Origin: Diabrotica undecimpunctata
Lineage: Eukaryota; Arthropoda; Insecta; Coleoptera; Chrysomelidae
Direction: 5' to 3'
Length of the DNA: 64,000 bases
Assembly (NCBI RefSeq): GCF_040954645.1
Contig: NC_092810.1
Coordinates: forward strand, 72,774,660 to 72,838,659
Part shown: in pieces, positions 10,064 to 19,914 of the stretch
Position numbering within the stretch: the first letter of the stretch is position 1
Layout: each line of letters begins with the position of its first letter
Program-made: the position numbers and the translations under genes
Notes under the pieces: generated by a model
The model's input: only the letters and a program-made list of their open reading frames with translations
Told to the model about the DNA's origin: nothing
The model's database searches: none

Positions 10064-11386
10064 ATGAAAAATAATAGAGCTCCGGGGGAAGATGGTGTAG
10101 TCATTGAAACAATTAAACTAGGAGGTCCACTTTTGATGTCCCGAATCCAAACACTTTTTAATCTATGTCTGCATAGTGAAAACATTCCAAGTAAATGGAA
10201 GAATTCGGTTACAATCCTCCTCCACAAAAAAGGAAATAAATCAGAACTCGAAAACTATAGGCCAATTAGTTTGCTTAACCACCTATACAAGTTCTTTACT
10301 CGAATACTGACAAACAGATTAGAAGCAAAACTCGATTTCTATCAATCAGAAGAACAGGCAGGATTTCGAGCGGGACACGGAACAAACGACCATTTGCAAT
10401 GCTTTAAAACTCTAGTTGAAAAGTCTATCGAATATAACAGACCCCTTGCTCTTATCTTTGTCGACTTCCACAAAGCATTTGACACAGTCGAAACAGTTGC
10501 TATCTTAAAAGTACTATCAGAAAGCAGAATAGATCACAGGTATGCAAATATTATTCGAAATATATACGAAAATGCGACAACAACCGTTAACCTCCATTGC
10601 ATGACTGAGAAGATAAAAATTGGCAGAGGGGTGCGGCAGGGAGATACCTTGTCGCCAAAACTATTTATAACAGTTATGGAGTACGCATTTAAACGGCTAG
10701 AGTGGGAATCAAAGGGTATTAGCATCGATGGAAAGATATTCAATCATCTCAGATATGCCGACGATATTGTTCTCATAACAGACAACTTAAGAGAAGCCAG
10801 AGTTATGCTACAACAACTACAGCAAGTAACCCAGAAAGTCGGTTTAAAAATAAACTATGGAAAAACAAAAATGATGACCAATCTCGTCCCCAATGAGCTA
10901 ATAGAAATCGAAAAGTCGCCCATAGAACTTGTGGAAAAATATGTGTATTTGAATATACCGATCCATTTAAAAAGAAAAGCTTTTAACCAGTGCGTTCTAC
11001 CAGTCCTCACATACGGAGCAGAAACCTTAACTCTCACAAAAACATCAGCTGAAAAATGGAATAAGCTTGGAATAAGCTTAAGAAATAGAATAAGAAACGA
11101 GGAAGTTCGTAGACGAACCGGAGTCTAAGACATTATCGAACATATTACAAGACAAAAATGGAGATGGGCAGGACATGTTGCAAGAATGAAAGACGACAGT
11201 TGGACAAAAAAATTGCTTGAGTGGAGACCACGGGCTGACAAGCGAAGCCGAGGAAGACCCCCAACGCGATGGACCGACGACCTCAAAAGCATCGTGACCA
11301 ATTGGATAGCAGAGGCGCAGAACAGAAGCAGATGGAAAAGTCTAGAGGATGCCTATGTTCAACAATGGACAACTCAGGGCTGATTG
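10064..11386 (+). pseudogene. RTE LINE ORF, reverse transcriptase half
   Basis: RT motifs in order: MKNNRAPGEDGVVIE, NYRPISLLNHLYKFF, EEQAGFRAGHGTNDHL, IFVDFHKAFDTVE (first catalytic Asp), IGRGVRQGDTLSPKLF, HLRYADDIVLI (catalytic pair) and GLKINYGKTKMM. After EKYVYL about 40 residues that other RTE copies carry here (compare 45.9 kb) are missing, and the chain resumes at NIPIHLKRKAFNQCV and VLPVLTYGAETLTL. A stop at 11126-11128 is followed in another frame by RQKWRWAGHVARMK and RSRGRPPTRWTDDLKS, the normal RTE C-terminus. Copies the element RNA into DNA at the nick; inactive here. Confidence 0.88.
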
Positions 11387-11405
11387 ATGATGATGAACCT
11401 GTAAC

Positions 11406-11545
11406 TATTCATAATTGGCGGTATCTCGTAATGCCAATTATAACCAGCCACTTTAACTTTCAGCACATTACTACCAAACGTGAATTTTAAACATTTCCGG
11501 ATTGTGATTTAATCCCATATAAAATATTTAACTGAAACATGCCAT
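11406..11545. repeat. MITE-like repeat, right part
   Basis: Continuation of the repeat begun at 7988. The inverted terminus TTGTGATTTAATCCCAT lies at 11502-11518. The following ATATTTAACTGAAACATGCC resembles the flank of the copy at 14285. Confidence 0.5.
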
Positions 11546-11649
11546 ACTAAAACAGTTTCACAATGGATTACCTTTCTTGAACTACCGGCCTTGGTTTTAT
11601 TTTCCTGTGACTAAAACAATAGAAAGATTTTTGTAAAAGACATTGTCAT

Positions 11650-11655
<6 letters not shown>

Positions 11656-11688
<33 letters not shown>
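11656..11688. repeat. (TA)n microsatellite
   Basis: Short TA tract at the left edge of a Tc1 relic. Confidence 0.9.
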
Positions 11689-11690
<2 letters not shown>

Positions 11691-11692
11691 TC

Positions 11693-12021
11693 AGGTGTAC
11701 AAAAAATTCGATCCATGACATATTGCCACCGCGCTAGAATCATCAATGAATACTTAGAACACATCGAAATTGTCCGTATGAATTGGCCCGCTTGCAGCCC
11801 CAACGTCAATCCAATCGAACATCTATGAGACACACTGGGGAGATGTACTCGCCACTCGCAGATGTGACAACCCCTCCCAAATAACTTGCCTGAACTTAGT
11901 GCTACGCTTCAGACAATATGGAACGCATTGGACCAACTTCATGTTCAAAATTGAATTACCAGAGTGCTAAGACGTATGCAGGCGTTAAAAGGGACCGACG
12001 AGGAAATACTAGGTAAATAAC
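11693..12021 (+). pseudogene. Tc1-like transposase, 3' fragment
   Basis: Readable as YCHRARIINEYLEHIEIVRM, NWPACSPNVNPIEHL, DTLGRCTRHSQM, NNLPELSATLQTIWNALDQL and RRMQALKGTDEEILGK. The block around the third catalytic residue is kept (NPIEHL, the Glu of DD34E), but the preceding DNA motif has decayed to MTYCH and an in-frame TGA replaces the usual Trp after IEHL. The N-terminal half and left inverted repeat are absent. A different copy from the Tc1 element at 19.9 kb. Confidence 0.72.
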
Positions 12022-12244
12022 AAATAACAGAAATATTATTTTGTTAAAACTGGTTTGGTCAACAAAGCTAATTTCCGTTTTTTCAATTTTCAAATAATGC
12101 CACGTTTTTATAAATCAATCCTTTTTTTGCATAAATTGTGTTTCTTATTTACATTTACTGTCTCTCCTCAAATCTGTGTCATCAAGCTATAAGTGACATC
12201 TCCAAAAACGTGTCTTGTCTCTATAAAATAGGGTGGATAGAATT

Positions 12245-12247
12245 TAC

Positions 12248-12318
<71 letters not shown>
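12245..12318. repeat. (TA)n microsatellite
   Basis: TA tract at the 3' edge of the minus-strand RTE fragment. Confidence 0.95.
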
Positions 12319-12319
<1 letters not shown>

Positions 12320-13460
12320 CCCAAAATCTATTCATGTGTTGAATATATGCCTCTCCCATTTCTCTCTGTCTTCTGTTTGTCTTTTCCACATTGGACCTGC
12401 GCTTTGCCCAATGTCATCTTTCCATCTCATTTGCGGTCGACCTCTTAACCTTTTTGCAGTATATGGTCTCCAGCGACCAATTTCTTTATTCCATCTTCCA
12501 TCCTGATATCTTTCGTTATGCCCAGCCCATTTCCATTTTAATTTCAATGCATGTTCGACGTTGCGTCTGTTGTTTCGGTTTTGCATCTTATCCACTCGTT
12601 CCTCTTTTTATCTCTCAACGATATTCCCAACATTTGTCTTTCCATAGCTATTTGAGTTTTCTTTATGCTATCTAAGTTGCTCTTGGTACATGTCCACGTC
12701 TGGGAACCATATGTCAGAACAGGTAGGACGCATGCATTAAATACCTTCGTTCTTAATTTTAAAGGTATTTTTTGTTTTTTGATAGTATATGAGAGTTTTC
12801 CGAATGCAGCCCACCCCATTCTTATTCTTCTGGTTATTTCTTTAGTCTGGTTACTTTTGTCTGCTCTGATAGCTTGTCCTAAGTAAATATATTCTTGGAC
12901 GTGTTCTATGTTTGTTCCACCTATGGTAATTGCTGATGTCTTCTGTATTAGTCATTATTTTAGTTTTCTTTAGATTCATTTTTAGTCCTTTCTCAAGAGA
13001 TGTTTTTCTAGGTCTGAAATCATTATTCGTAATTGTTCCATAGTTGTTGCTATCAGGAGTACATTATCGGCGAATCTTAGATGATTTAAATATTTCCCGT
13101 TTATACAAATTCCTTTATTGTCCCAGTCTATAGATTTAAAAATGTCTTCCAACGCCAGAGTAAATAGTTTGGGTGAGATTGTATCCCCTTGTCTGACACC
13201 TCTACAAATTCTAATTAATGGAGTTTGCAAATCTTTGTCTAGCTGAATTCTCATAGTGGCGTTTTGATATATATTGTGGATTAGCATTCTGTACCGTGAA
13301 TCTATTTGGCAATTAACTAGCGCTTCTTCCACTGCCCATAGTTCTATGCTGTCAAACGCTTTTTCATAGTCAATAAACGCTAGGTATATTGGAAGGTGGT
13401 ATTCATTGGTCTTTTCTATCAATATTTTAAGGGTGTTGAAGGTGGTCGGTTGTGCTGTAC
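12320..13460 (-). pseudogene. 5'-truncated RTE-type LINE
   Basis: Minus-strand RTE fragment beginning inside RT. It reads LAFIDYEKAFDSIELWAVEE, CRGVRQGDTISPKLFTLALE and HLRFADNVLLIATTMEQL; the second Asp of the catalytic pair is Asn here (FADN), which alone would abolish activity. The thumb follows in other frames: KKQKIPLKLRTKVFNACVL, VLPVLTYGSQTWTC and MLGISLRDKKRNEW, then LKLKWKWAGHNERYQDGRW and RLRGRPQMRWKDDI. Both ends abut (TA)n tracts, suggesting insertion into, or growth of, TA-rich sequence. The YLNHLRFAD and IPLKLRTKVFNACVLPVLTY wording differs from the 8-11 kb copy, so it is a separate RTE subfamily. Confidence 0.85.
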
Positions 13461-13462
13461 CC

Positions 13463-13465
<3 letters not shown>

Positions 13466-13531
<66 letters not shown>
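13466..13531. repeat. (TA)n microsatellite
   Basis: TA tract at the 5' truncation point of the minus-strand RTE fragment. Confidence 0.95.
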
Positions 13532-13535
<4 letters not shown>

Positions 13536-14029
13536 CCGCTATCCTTTAGAACTCTTTTCACGTTGCAGTAATTTAGCATCACCAAGAATTGCTATCATTT
13601 TATATTTATAAATTGTGTATGTTCGTTTAGGGCACCTTTGTAGGCTTGGCACTGTTGTCGGTTTTTTAATATTCCGATTTTTTTTATATATTTAATTTTT
13701 ACATCAAACCTACGTTTTAACATCGAGCGGTAAAATCACTGTATTTGGCATCATTTTAGAGCCAGTAGATGATGCCGGTATTAATCCTTAAAATAATATT
13801 TTAGATACCTAAATATCGATCGGTTGTTTGGGTCAAGTTCGAATAACGACATTGAAACTACCTGCTCACAAGTTGCAGTCTCAACAGGTTTTTTTCTTCG
13901 TTTAGATGTTATATTTATTTAACCTAGATATTTTTGCCCAGAGAATCGTGTAGGGGAATATTTTACATAAATTTTAATTTACAACCTGTTTAGTCGAAGC
14001 TATCGATGAATAGCTTGAGATAAATATTA
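13532..14029. other. Intronic stretch without recognised gene
   Basis: AT-rich sequence; no coding similarity or strong repeat seen. Confidence 0.6.
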
Positions 14030-14285
14030 TGGTTTTATGGGATTAAGGCCTTTATTATTGGTTGTGATTGTGATAATGTTTGAAATTTTGATTTCCATTC
14101 CGGAAATCGTTCTCAAACAACGTTTTTCTGTACAAAATGTGTATACACATGTTTACATAATTAGTACAATAAACAAAGCTATTGTAAAATAATAGTGGAA
14201 ATCAAAACGTTAAATATTAGTTAATTAAAAATGTAATTTTCATCTCAATAACGACCAATAATTGTGGCTTAATCACATAAAAAAA
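14030..14285. mobile_element. MITE-like element with inverted termini
   Basis: The left end TTATGGGATTAAGGCCTTTA and the complement of the right end TTATGTGATTAAGCCACAAT are alike, and both continue into ATTATTGGT(T/C)GT. About 250 bp, no coding sequence. A second, interrupted copy lies at 7988-8112 plus 11406-11545. The superfamily is not recognised. Confidence 0.55.
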
Positions 14286-14934
14286 TAATATTTGACTTTG
14301 ACCATGCCATAAGAAAGTAGTTCACGGAACCTCGCTAAATAATTTAAAAAAATCTTATACAGAAAGTTAAATTCTAAATAGTATGAGGGGTAGCTGACGA
14401 AAAATTCGTAAAGACGTACAGTTGATTTTGCTTTGTTTTTTTAAACAATCTTAAAAGGCAAAAAAAATAATTTTTTGCTTATAAAACGTTTTGTATACAT
14501 TCTAAAGAAAAATAATTCAAATAATAGTTGTAGACCATAAAAAGTTTTTTATGTAGAGAAATACCAAATTTAAATACATAAATAATTGATATAATTCCAA
14601 AAACCCGTAAACTCTATGATATTATGTTTGTAGTAATTTATAAATAATGTTAATAACTTTGTTTTTGGCCTAACGAAAGGCAATTATGGCAATTGATGAG
14701 TTATTAAAGTGTGCTAAATATCAAGCAGATCAAAAAATATTTTACAATTTATTCAATTTGTTTATGACAGAAAGCGATTATTTAAACAACTGTACTTGTC
14801 CAAACAGTATGACTCTACAAGTATTTTGTAACTTGCAATCGATTCTTTTCGCTTTTAGTATAGGGTATATTTATAGGGTATATTAAACAAACTTTAACAT
14901 ATTATTAAATTTTTTATTAAAAACCAGTTTGAAT
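14286..14934. other. Intronic stretch without recognised gene
   Basis: AT-rich; a 66-codon frame at 14686-14886 has no recognisable features. No repeat structure seen. Confidence 0.55.
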
Positions 14935-15371
14935 AGGGGACTTTTTAGTTTTTAGACCACTTCACGTTTTTTCAGTTTCTTTGACAAGTGAGGATTATCT
15001 ATTCGCTTATTTCTTAATATGGGCTATGAGCAATTATCTAGTCAAATCAACACTATTATAGAAGTTACCCATACTTTTTTAGTAGTCATTCAGACGGTTC
15101 ATCTTAATTGTCCCCATATGGAACATAAGTCCGAGAAAAGTCTTAAATTCTGTTTGTGTTGTTTCTTTCCAAAACGCAATCCTCGATTTTTCTGAACGAC
15201 TTTGTGCAAATATTTCGTCAGAGTCAATCAGAGTCACTTCCACCATTCATTTAATCTACATCGTCCTCGCCAGATGCTTCTAACAATGATTGTAATTCAG
15301 CAGTGGTCAATCTACGTTTATATTCACATTTAGCTTTTTTAGATGTCGAAGGCATATTATTTACATCCATC
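14935..15371 (-). pseudogene. piggyBac-type transposase, N-terminal fragment
   Basis: Minus strand from an ATG near 15371: MDVNNMPSTSKKAKCEYKRR, LTTAELQSLLEASGEDDVD and, after stops, FLGLMFHMGTIKMNRLNDY. This matches the acidic N-terminus and the first conserved block of piggyBac-derived transposases (the GLMFHMGTIK region precedes the first catalytic Asp). The catalytic aspartates themselves are not in this fragment, and it decays by about 14935. In the direction of transcription it lies downstream of the C-terminal fragment at 15540-16340, so the two are in reversed domain order. Confidence 0.65.
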
Positions 15372-15539
15372 TTTTTATAAATACTATAACTCACTTTTAC
15401 GGAGGTAATTAACAATTAAAATGTTCTACTAAAACTATCAATTTACGACTTCCAATACTATAAAGCCACTTGAGGTATAATACGTTTTTACTCAATAATA
15501 GTTCCTGTATAAGTAAAATTGTTTTTTAATGTGCTCCAT

Positions 15540-16340
15540 TGAAGCACACTAGACATATTCCAGTTTTGCCATCACATTCTTCAGAGTATGTTTTAACTTT
15601 TTTAACTTTTCTATCGTCCTTTCTACTAGTCATGCTTCTTCTTAAAATTTTGTTACATCTTGTACACTTTCTTCTCTTTGTATTATCTACATCGCTTTGC
15701 CTGAGATGGTATTTTTGGGTGTAACTGTTCGTGAGGGTTACAACATTTCTTTATTTGCAAATGCCTTCGCGAACTCCAGTCTGAACTCAAGGATAGGTTG
15801 TCGCTTTTTTACGTTTTCTATTATTTAGCAACTAAGCATTTACTACTGCGGTATTAAATGCGGTATTAAATATTAATTCCACTGCCACTTTCCGGTACCA
15901 CTTCAGAATTTTGCGTATTGGGCTTTGGTAAGAAGCCACTTAATCACTAAAATCAACACTCTTTTTCACCAAGTTATAATCGAGAACAGTTTGTGGTTTT
16001 AGTACTTGTGTATAATTTTTCTTTTCATCTGATTAAACCAAGATATAACTATTATGTTTAAATGTTGTAAGGATTAAAACTGGTCTTTTGTCGACCCATT
16101 TTATTACTTGTAAAATCAATAATGGGGTTAAGTTTCATCGTGAGTAACTGGTTGCAATTTTTTTAATCGAGATTTTGGTTTTACATGTTTTTATAGTAAA
16201 ACATCTGCACATGAATAATTCGTTTCTTGAACAATGATTTCAATTCATCGACCAATAGTCTAAAATAAGGTTTTATTACGTCGTCCGGAATATTATAAAC
16301 TGGTTCTTTTTCACAAATATATTGGAAATATGGTTTACAT
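15540..16340 (-). pseudogene. piggyBac-type transposase, C-terminal half
   Basis: Minus strand, frame-broken. From high to low coordinate: LLVDELKSLFKKRIIHV and FYYKN (the linker block before the third Asp), SVDFSD and SYQSPIRKILKWYRKVAVEL, then the cysteine-rich C-terminal domain RRKCTRCNKILRRSMTSRK with ECDGKTGICLVCFNG. The YQSPIRK-WYRK block and terminal Cys cluster are characteristic of piggyBac transposases, which cut and paste at TTAA. Stops and shifts are frequent. About 165 bp past the last Cys motif the separate N-terminal fragment starts on the same strand. Confidence 0.7.
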
Positions 16341-16839
16341 TCTATATTTAGAAAAATCTTTTACTGCAACTCTTGTTCCCATAAGACCGTATGTTATAAA
16401 TAAATATATTCCTATAAGAATTATCTTGAAAGATGAAAAAAATACAATAAAAAAGTGCAATATTAAGTGTTATTTAAAAAATAATAAGTCATTCACGGGC
16501 GTACAGTTAAAAACAAAAGTTTTCAGTGTTCTATTGCTTGATTATTATTATCTGGTATTCTGAAAATGTTGACATTTTTTCCTGGTCTGATCTCCCTCAA
16601 CTAACGTCATCTTTCTTAATTGGTGGGTTGTATTGATCAGGTCTCTTTAAGTGTTTTGTTGCTATCCATATGATCTTCTTTAGACAATGTACTAATGTAG
16701 TGTTCAAATGTGGCATTGCGTACATCATGTAGCGCTCATCTTAATTGTCTGATTATCTACCTCTTGCTCTTTATTTTTCGACTATTAGTTGTATAATATA
16801 ATTCGGAGTGTTATTTGTCTTTTCTTGATTTGGAATTGT
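16341..16839. other. Intronic stretch without recognised gene
   Basis: AT-rich; a 77-codon frame at 16330-16563 is low-complexity and unconvincing. Possibly residual piggyBac sequence. Confidence 0.5.
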
Positions 16840-17160
16840 TAATCGTGTAGCTCCATATGAAATAGTAGGAGATGAAAACGGCAGCATATTCATCCATAAA
16901 AAAAAGGAAACGCGATAAAGATATCTGAAACAACTGTTTTATGTTATAAGAGATGAAATAGTCCGAAATTACCAAAACAGGTGAACAGGGCACCATAAAG
17001 AGGAAGTAAAATTAGCTATGAAACAGTTTGAATGAGAAAAAGAAGTAAGCTTAGACCAAATACCAGCAGGAATTATTCAACTGAAGAAAAAAATTAAATC
17101 GATAACAATATTCACTCCATTTACAGAAAAGGCGGTGACCCGCAATTATTTTAAGAACTT
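16840..17160 (+). pseudogene. LINE fragment, start of reverse transcriptase
   Basis: Short, frame-broken plus-strand piece: VGDENGSIFIHKKKET, then HKEEVKLAMKQFE, EVSLDQIPAGIIQLKKKIKS and TRNYFKNFF. The E-V-K-x-A-x-K-Q pattern followed by a degenerate G-x-D-x-I-P-A box is the N-terminal RT region of APE-type LINEs (compare VEYAIKQLKTNKSPGPDE in the LINE at 24.0 kb). No catalytic motif survives. Confidence 0.55.
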
Positions 17161-17699
17161 CTTTAATAGCCTCCAGTCAACAATTTCCTAACCATGTTTA
17201 AAAAACGTACGGAATGCACTGTATATACTAACCCAAGTCGTCAACATACTTGTTGTTGCAGTTATGTATTACGATCAACTTAAAGGTTATGCACGACTCC
17301 CCTTGTATAGGTACACAGGCAAGCACATGCGGGAGAAAAAAGATTTGTCATACCGTTACATTATGTCAAATTTTAACGTTGAATATTTTATGGTCCCCTT
17401 TGGGTTATAAAACGAATGATCGACTTTTTCTCGCACAGATCCCTGCTATGTAACTTTACAAAGCGAGTTTGCTGGGTATTAAAGAACCGTCTATGGCATC
17501 ATATAATTTTACGCTAATATTTCACGTTCTGCGACGCATTCCACGTTTGACACATTGTCTTTTTTAGTTTACTGTCATTCTTTTTGTTAAATCCTATCTC
17601 ATTCTCGTCACAGCGTCAAGGAGCAGTAAATGTGTATACTGAACGGGAGGCATATGTCTAACAGTGAACGTTGGAGATTTTTCGAGTTTATCATATCTT
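17161..17699. other. Intronic stretch without recognised gene
   Basis: No coding or repeat structure recognised. Confidence 0.55.
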
Positions 17700-18130
17700 C
17701 TTCTTTGAGTGCCTCTGCTATCGGAGATTGGATATCATAAGGCGATTCTAATTTTATTTACTGCTGTTTTGAATAATTCGTTAGTGGTACAGCCAAACCA
17801 CTCTCTTAAATTTCTCATCCAGGACATTCTTCTACGGCCTGGATTTCTGCGTCCTTGGATTTTTCCATGCATTATATTTTGTAGGAATGTGTACTTTTGT
17901 CCTCTCATCAGGTGGCCAAACTATTCAAGTTTTCTCTTTTTTATATTCAGTATAACTTCTGGATCGTTATTTATTCTGCGTATTACCTCTTCATTTGTAA
18001 TTTTATCCACCCAACTTATTTTTAGTATACGGCGGTAGCACCACATCTCAAAGCTTTCAAGATTTTTAACATTCTTCTGTTTAAAGAGTCCATGCCTCAA
18101 CAACCGTAAAGCAAAGTACTGAATACATAC
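17700..18130 (-). pseudogene. LINE C-terminal fragment
   Basis: Minus strand: VKNLESFEMWCYRRILKISW, VDKITNEEVIRRINNDPEVI and NIKKRKLE, then in another frame HLMRGQKYTFLQNIMHGKIQ and RNPGRRRMSWMRNLREWFG. This is the post-RT C-terminal region of the LINE family that includes the copies at 25.0-25.5 kb and 45.0-45.3 kb. It ends with a GAAGAAGAA tail near 17695 on the minus strand. The RT palm is absent. Confidence 0.75.
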
Positions 18131-18299
18131 TAAGTAGTTAACTAAAAGTGGAAGTATGCAAAGAGATGTATGACGTAATCGTATGGTATTCGCTAATAAT
18201 CCTGTCACGTAATATGCCACACACTTCTGTGCGTTAATTCGTTTACGCAACTAAGCCTCTTTTGACATAACATATATAGGAGCAAAGATATATACCTAT

Positions 18300-19265
18300 A
18301 GTCCTTTTAGTGTTGATGTATTTGATTTGTACGTCGTAGTATTCTATTAGTTAAATGGTACCATTTCAGGTACTTTACGTCACGATTGGACTAATAGGAT
18401 CGAAGATACATAACTAAGGCCCTTTTGCCAAGCTACTCTATTTAATTTTTATATCTCATTGTATTATATTAGTTAAATTCTATCATTTAAGGTACGAAAC
18501 GTCATGATTGGACTAATAGGACCGCAGATACATAACTAAGGCCCTTTTGACAAGCTGATGTATTTTATTTTTCTATCTTATTGTATTCGATTGGTTAAAT
18601 CCTATCATTTGAGGTACTGTACGTCACGATTGGGCCACTAAAAACAAAGATACGTAACTAAGGCCCTTTTGACGTGACGCTGTATTTGATTTCTATGTCA
18701 TTGTATTCTATTGGTTAAGTGCTATCATTTGAGGTATCGTACGTCACGATTGGACTAATAGGACCGAAGATACATAACTAAGGCTATTTTGACATGCTAC
18801 TCCATTAAATTTTTATACCTCATTGTATTTTATTTGTCAAATCCTTTCATTTGAGGTACTGCACGTCATGATTGGACTAATAGAACTAAAGATACACAAC
18901 TAAGGCCCTTTTGACATTGTTCTGCATTTGATTTTTATATCCCATTGTATTATTTATGTTAAATCCTATCATTACAGGTACTATACGTCACGATTGGACT
19001 AATAGGACCGAAGATACGTGACTACGGCCCTTTGGACATGTTGCTGTATTTAATTTTTTTATTTCGTTGTTTTTAATTGGTTAAATCCTGTCATTTGAGA
19101 TACTGTACGTCACGATTGGACTAATAGAAACGAAGATATATAATTAAGGCCTTTTTGACATGCTGCTATATTTGATTTTTCTGTCTTATTGTATTTTATT
19201 GGTTAAATCCTATCATTTGAGGTGCTGTACGTCGCGACTGGACGAATTGGAGCGAAGATACAATA
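18300..19265. repeat. 122-bp tandem satellite, about 8 units
   Basis: Units restart with AAGGCCCTTTTGACA at about 18417, 18539, 18661, 18781, 18903, 19025 and 19147, a period of 122 bp (one unit 120). Each unit carries TTGTATT, a TATCATTTGAGGTACTGTAC segment, GTCACGATTGGACTAATAGG and GAAGATACATAACTAAGG. Units differ from one another by scattered substitutions, so the array is not freshly amplified. No coding sequence. Confidence 0.92.
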
Positions 19266-19332
19266 GGTAGTTGCAATATATCATAACCCGTTACTTTTAA
19301 CCAAACATGATGCCAGAATGATTTGTAGATGA

Positions 19333-19389
<57 letters not shown>

Positions 19390-19836
19390 TTAAATTTACT
19401 ATTTCGTCGTGGGTAATATTATATTCAACAACGATGCCAAATTTCTGATGCTAAAATGATTGATAATGAAAGTGGGATATACATTTTCATGTATATAATG
19501 GCAGCGAGTAAACGGTAAAACCCTGAACTAAATATATATAATATTTTCACTGTACCATCATTTTAGACTCAAACATTTTCTGGAATAAACTTATATAACT
19601 CAGTAAGGGATAAAAAGAGAAAGCGGATAATTTAAAATACCAACACGGTATCAAGACTCTAATCAATGAGATGGTTAAAATTCTTGTAACAAGTACGGGA
19701 AAACAGTTATTAAGGTATTGTAAAGTAGCGTCGATATACAGATGCTACTTTGCAAGACGATGCTAAATTGATGGTAAAAGCATAATGTATCGATGCGAAA
19801 ATGATAGTAGGATGTATATATATATATATATATATA

Positions 19837-19886
<50 letters not shown>

Positions 19887-19914
19887 GCATATATAATCAC
19901 CAGAAATATACATA
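19266..19914. other. Intronic stretch with two (TA)n tracts
   Basis: (TA)n at 19335-19386 and 19817-19885. Between them is AT-rich sequence in which GATGCTAAA-like phrases recur (near 19428, 19449, 19761); no gene. Confidence 0.6.

Larger units (their letters stand above)
8113..11395 (+). mobile_element. Complete-length RTE-type LINE with target-site duplication
   Basis: A 3.28-kb non-LTR retrotransposon bounded by the 10-bp duplication AACCTGTAAC. Order: a comparatively GC-rich 5' untranslated region (8113-8552), an ATG at 8553, endonuclease, reverse transcriptase, the C-terminal GRPPTRWTDDL block and a short (GAT)n tail (TTGATGATGATG, 11384-11395). All LINE landmarks are present, so it arrived full length and later decayed by frameshifts and internal loss. 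It is inserted in a MITE-like repeat within the 18-kb XRN1 intron. Confidence 0.85.

Noticed and set aside
15539..15724. Hydrophobic plus-strand frame of 61 codons
   Set aside because: Antisense to the piggyBac cysteine-rich C-terminus.
18300..19265. CRISPR-like regular repeat
   Set aside because: The whole 122-bp unit repeats with no unique spacers, in a eukaryotic intron; it is a satellite.
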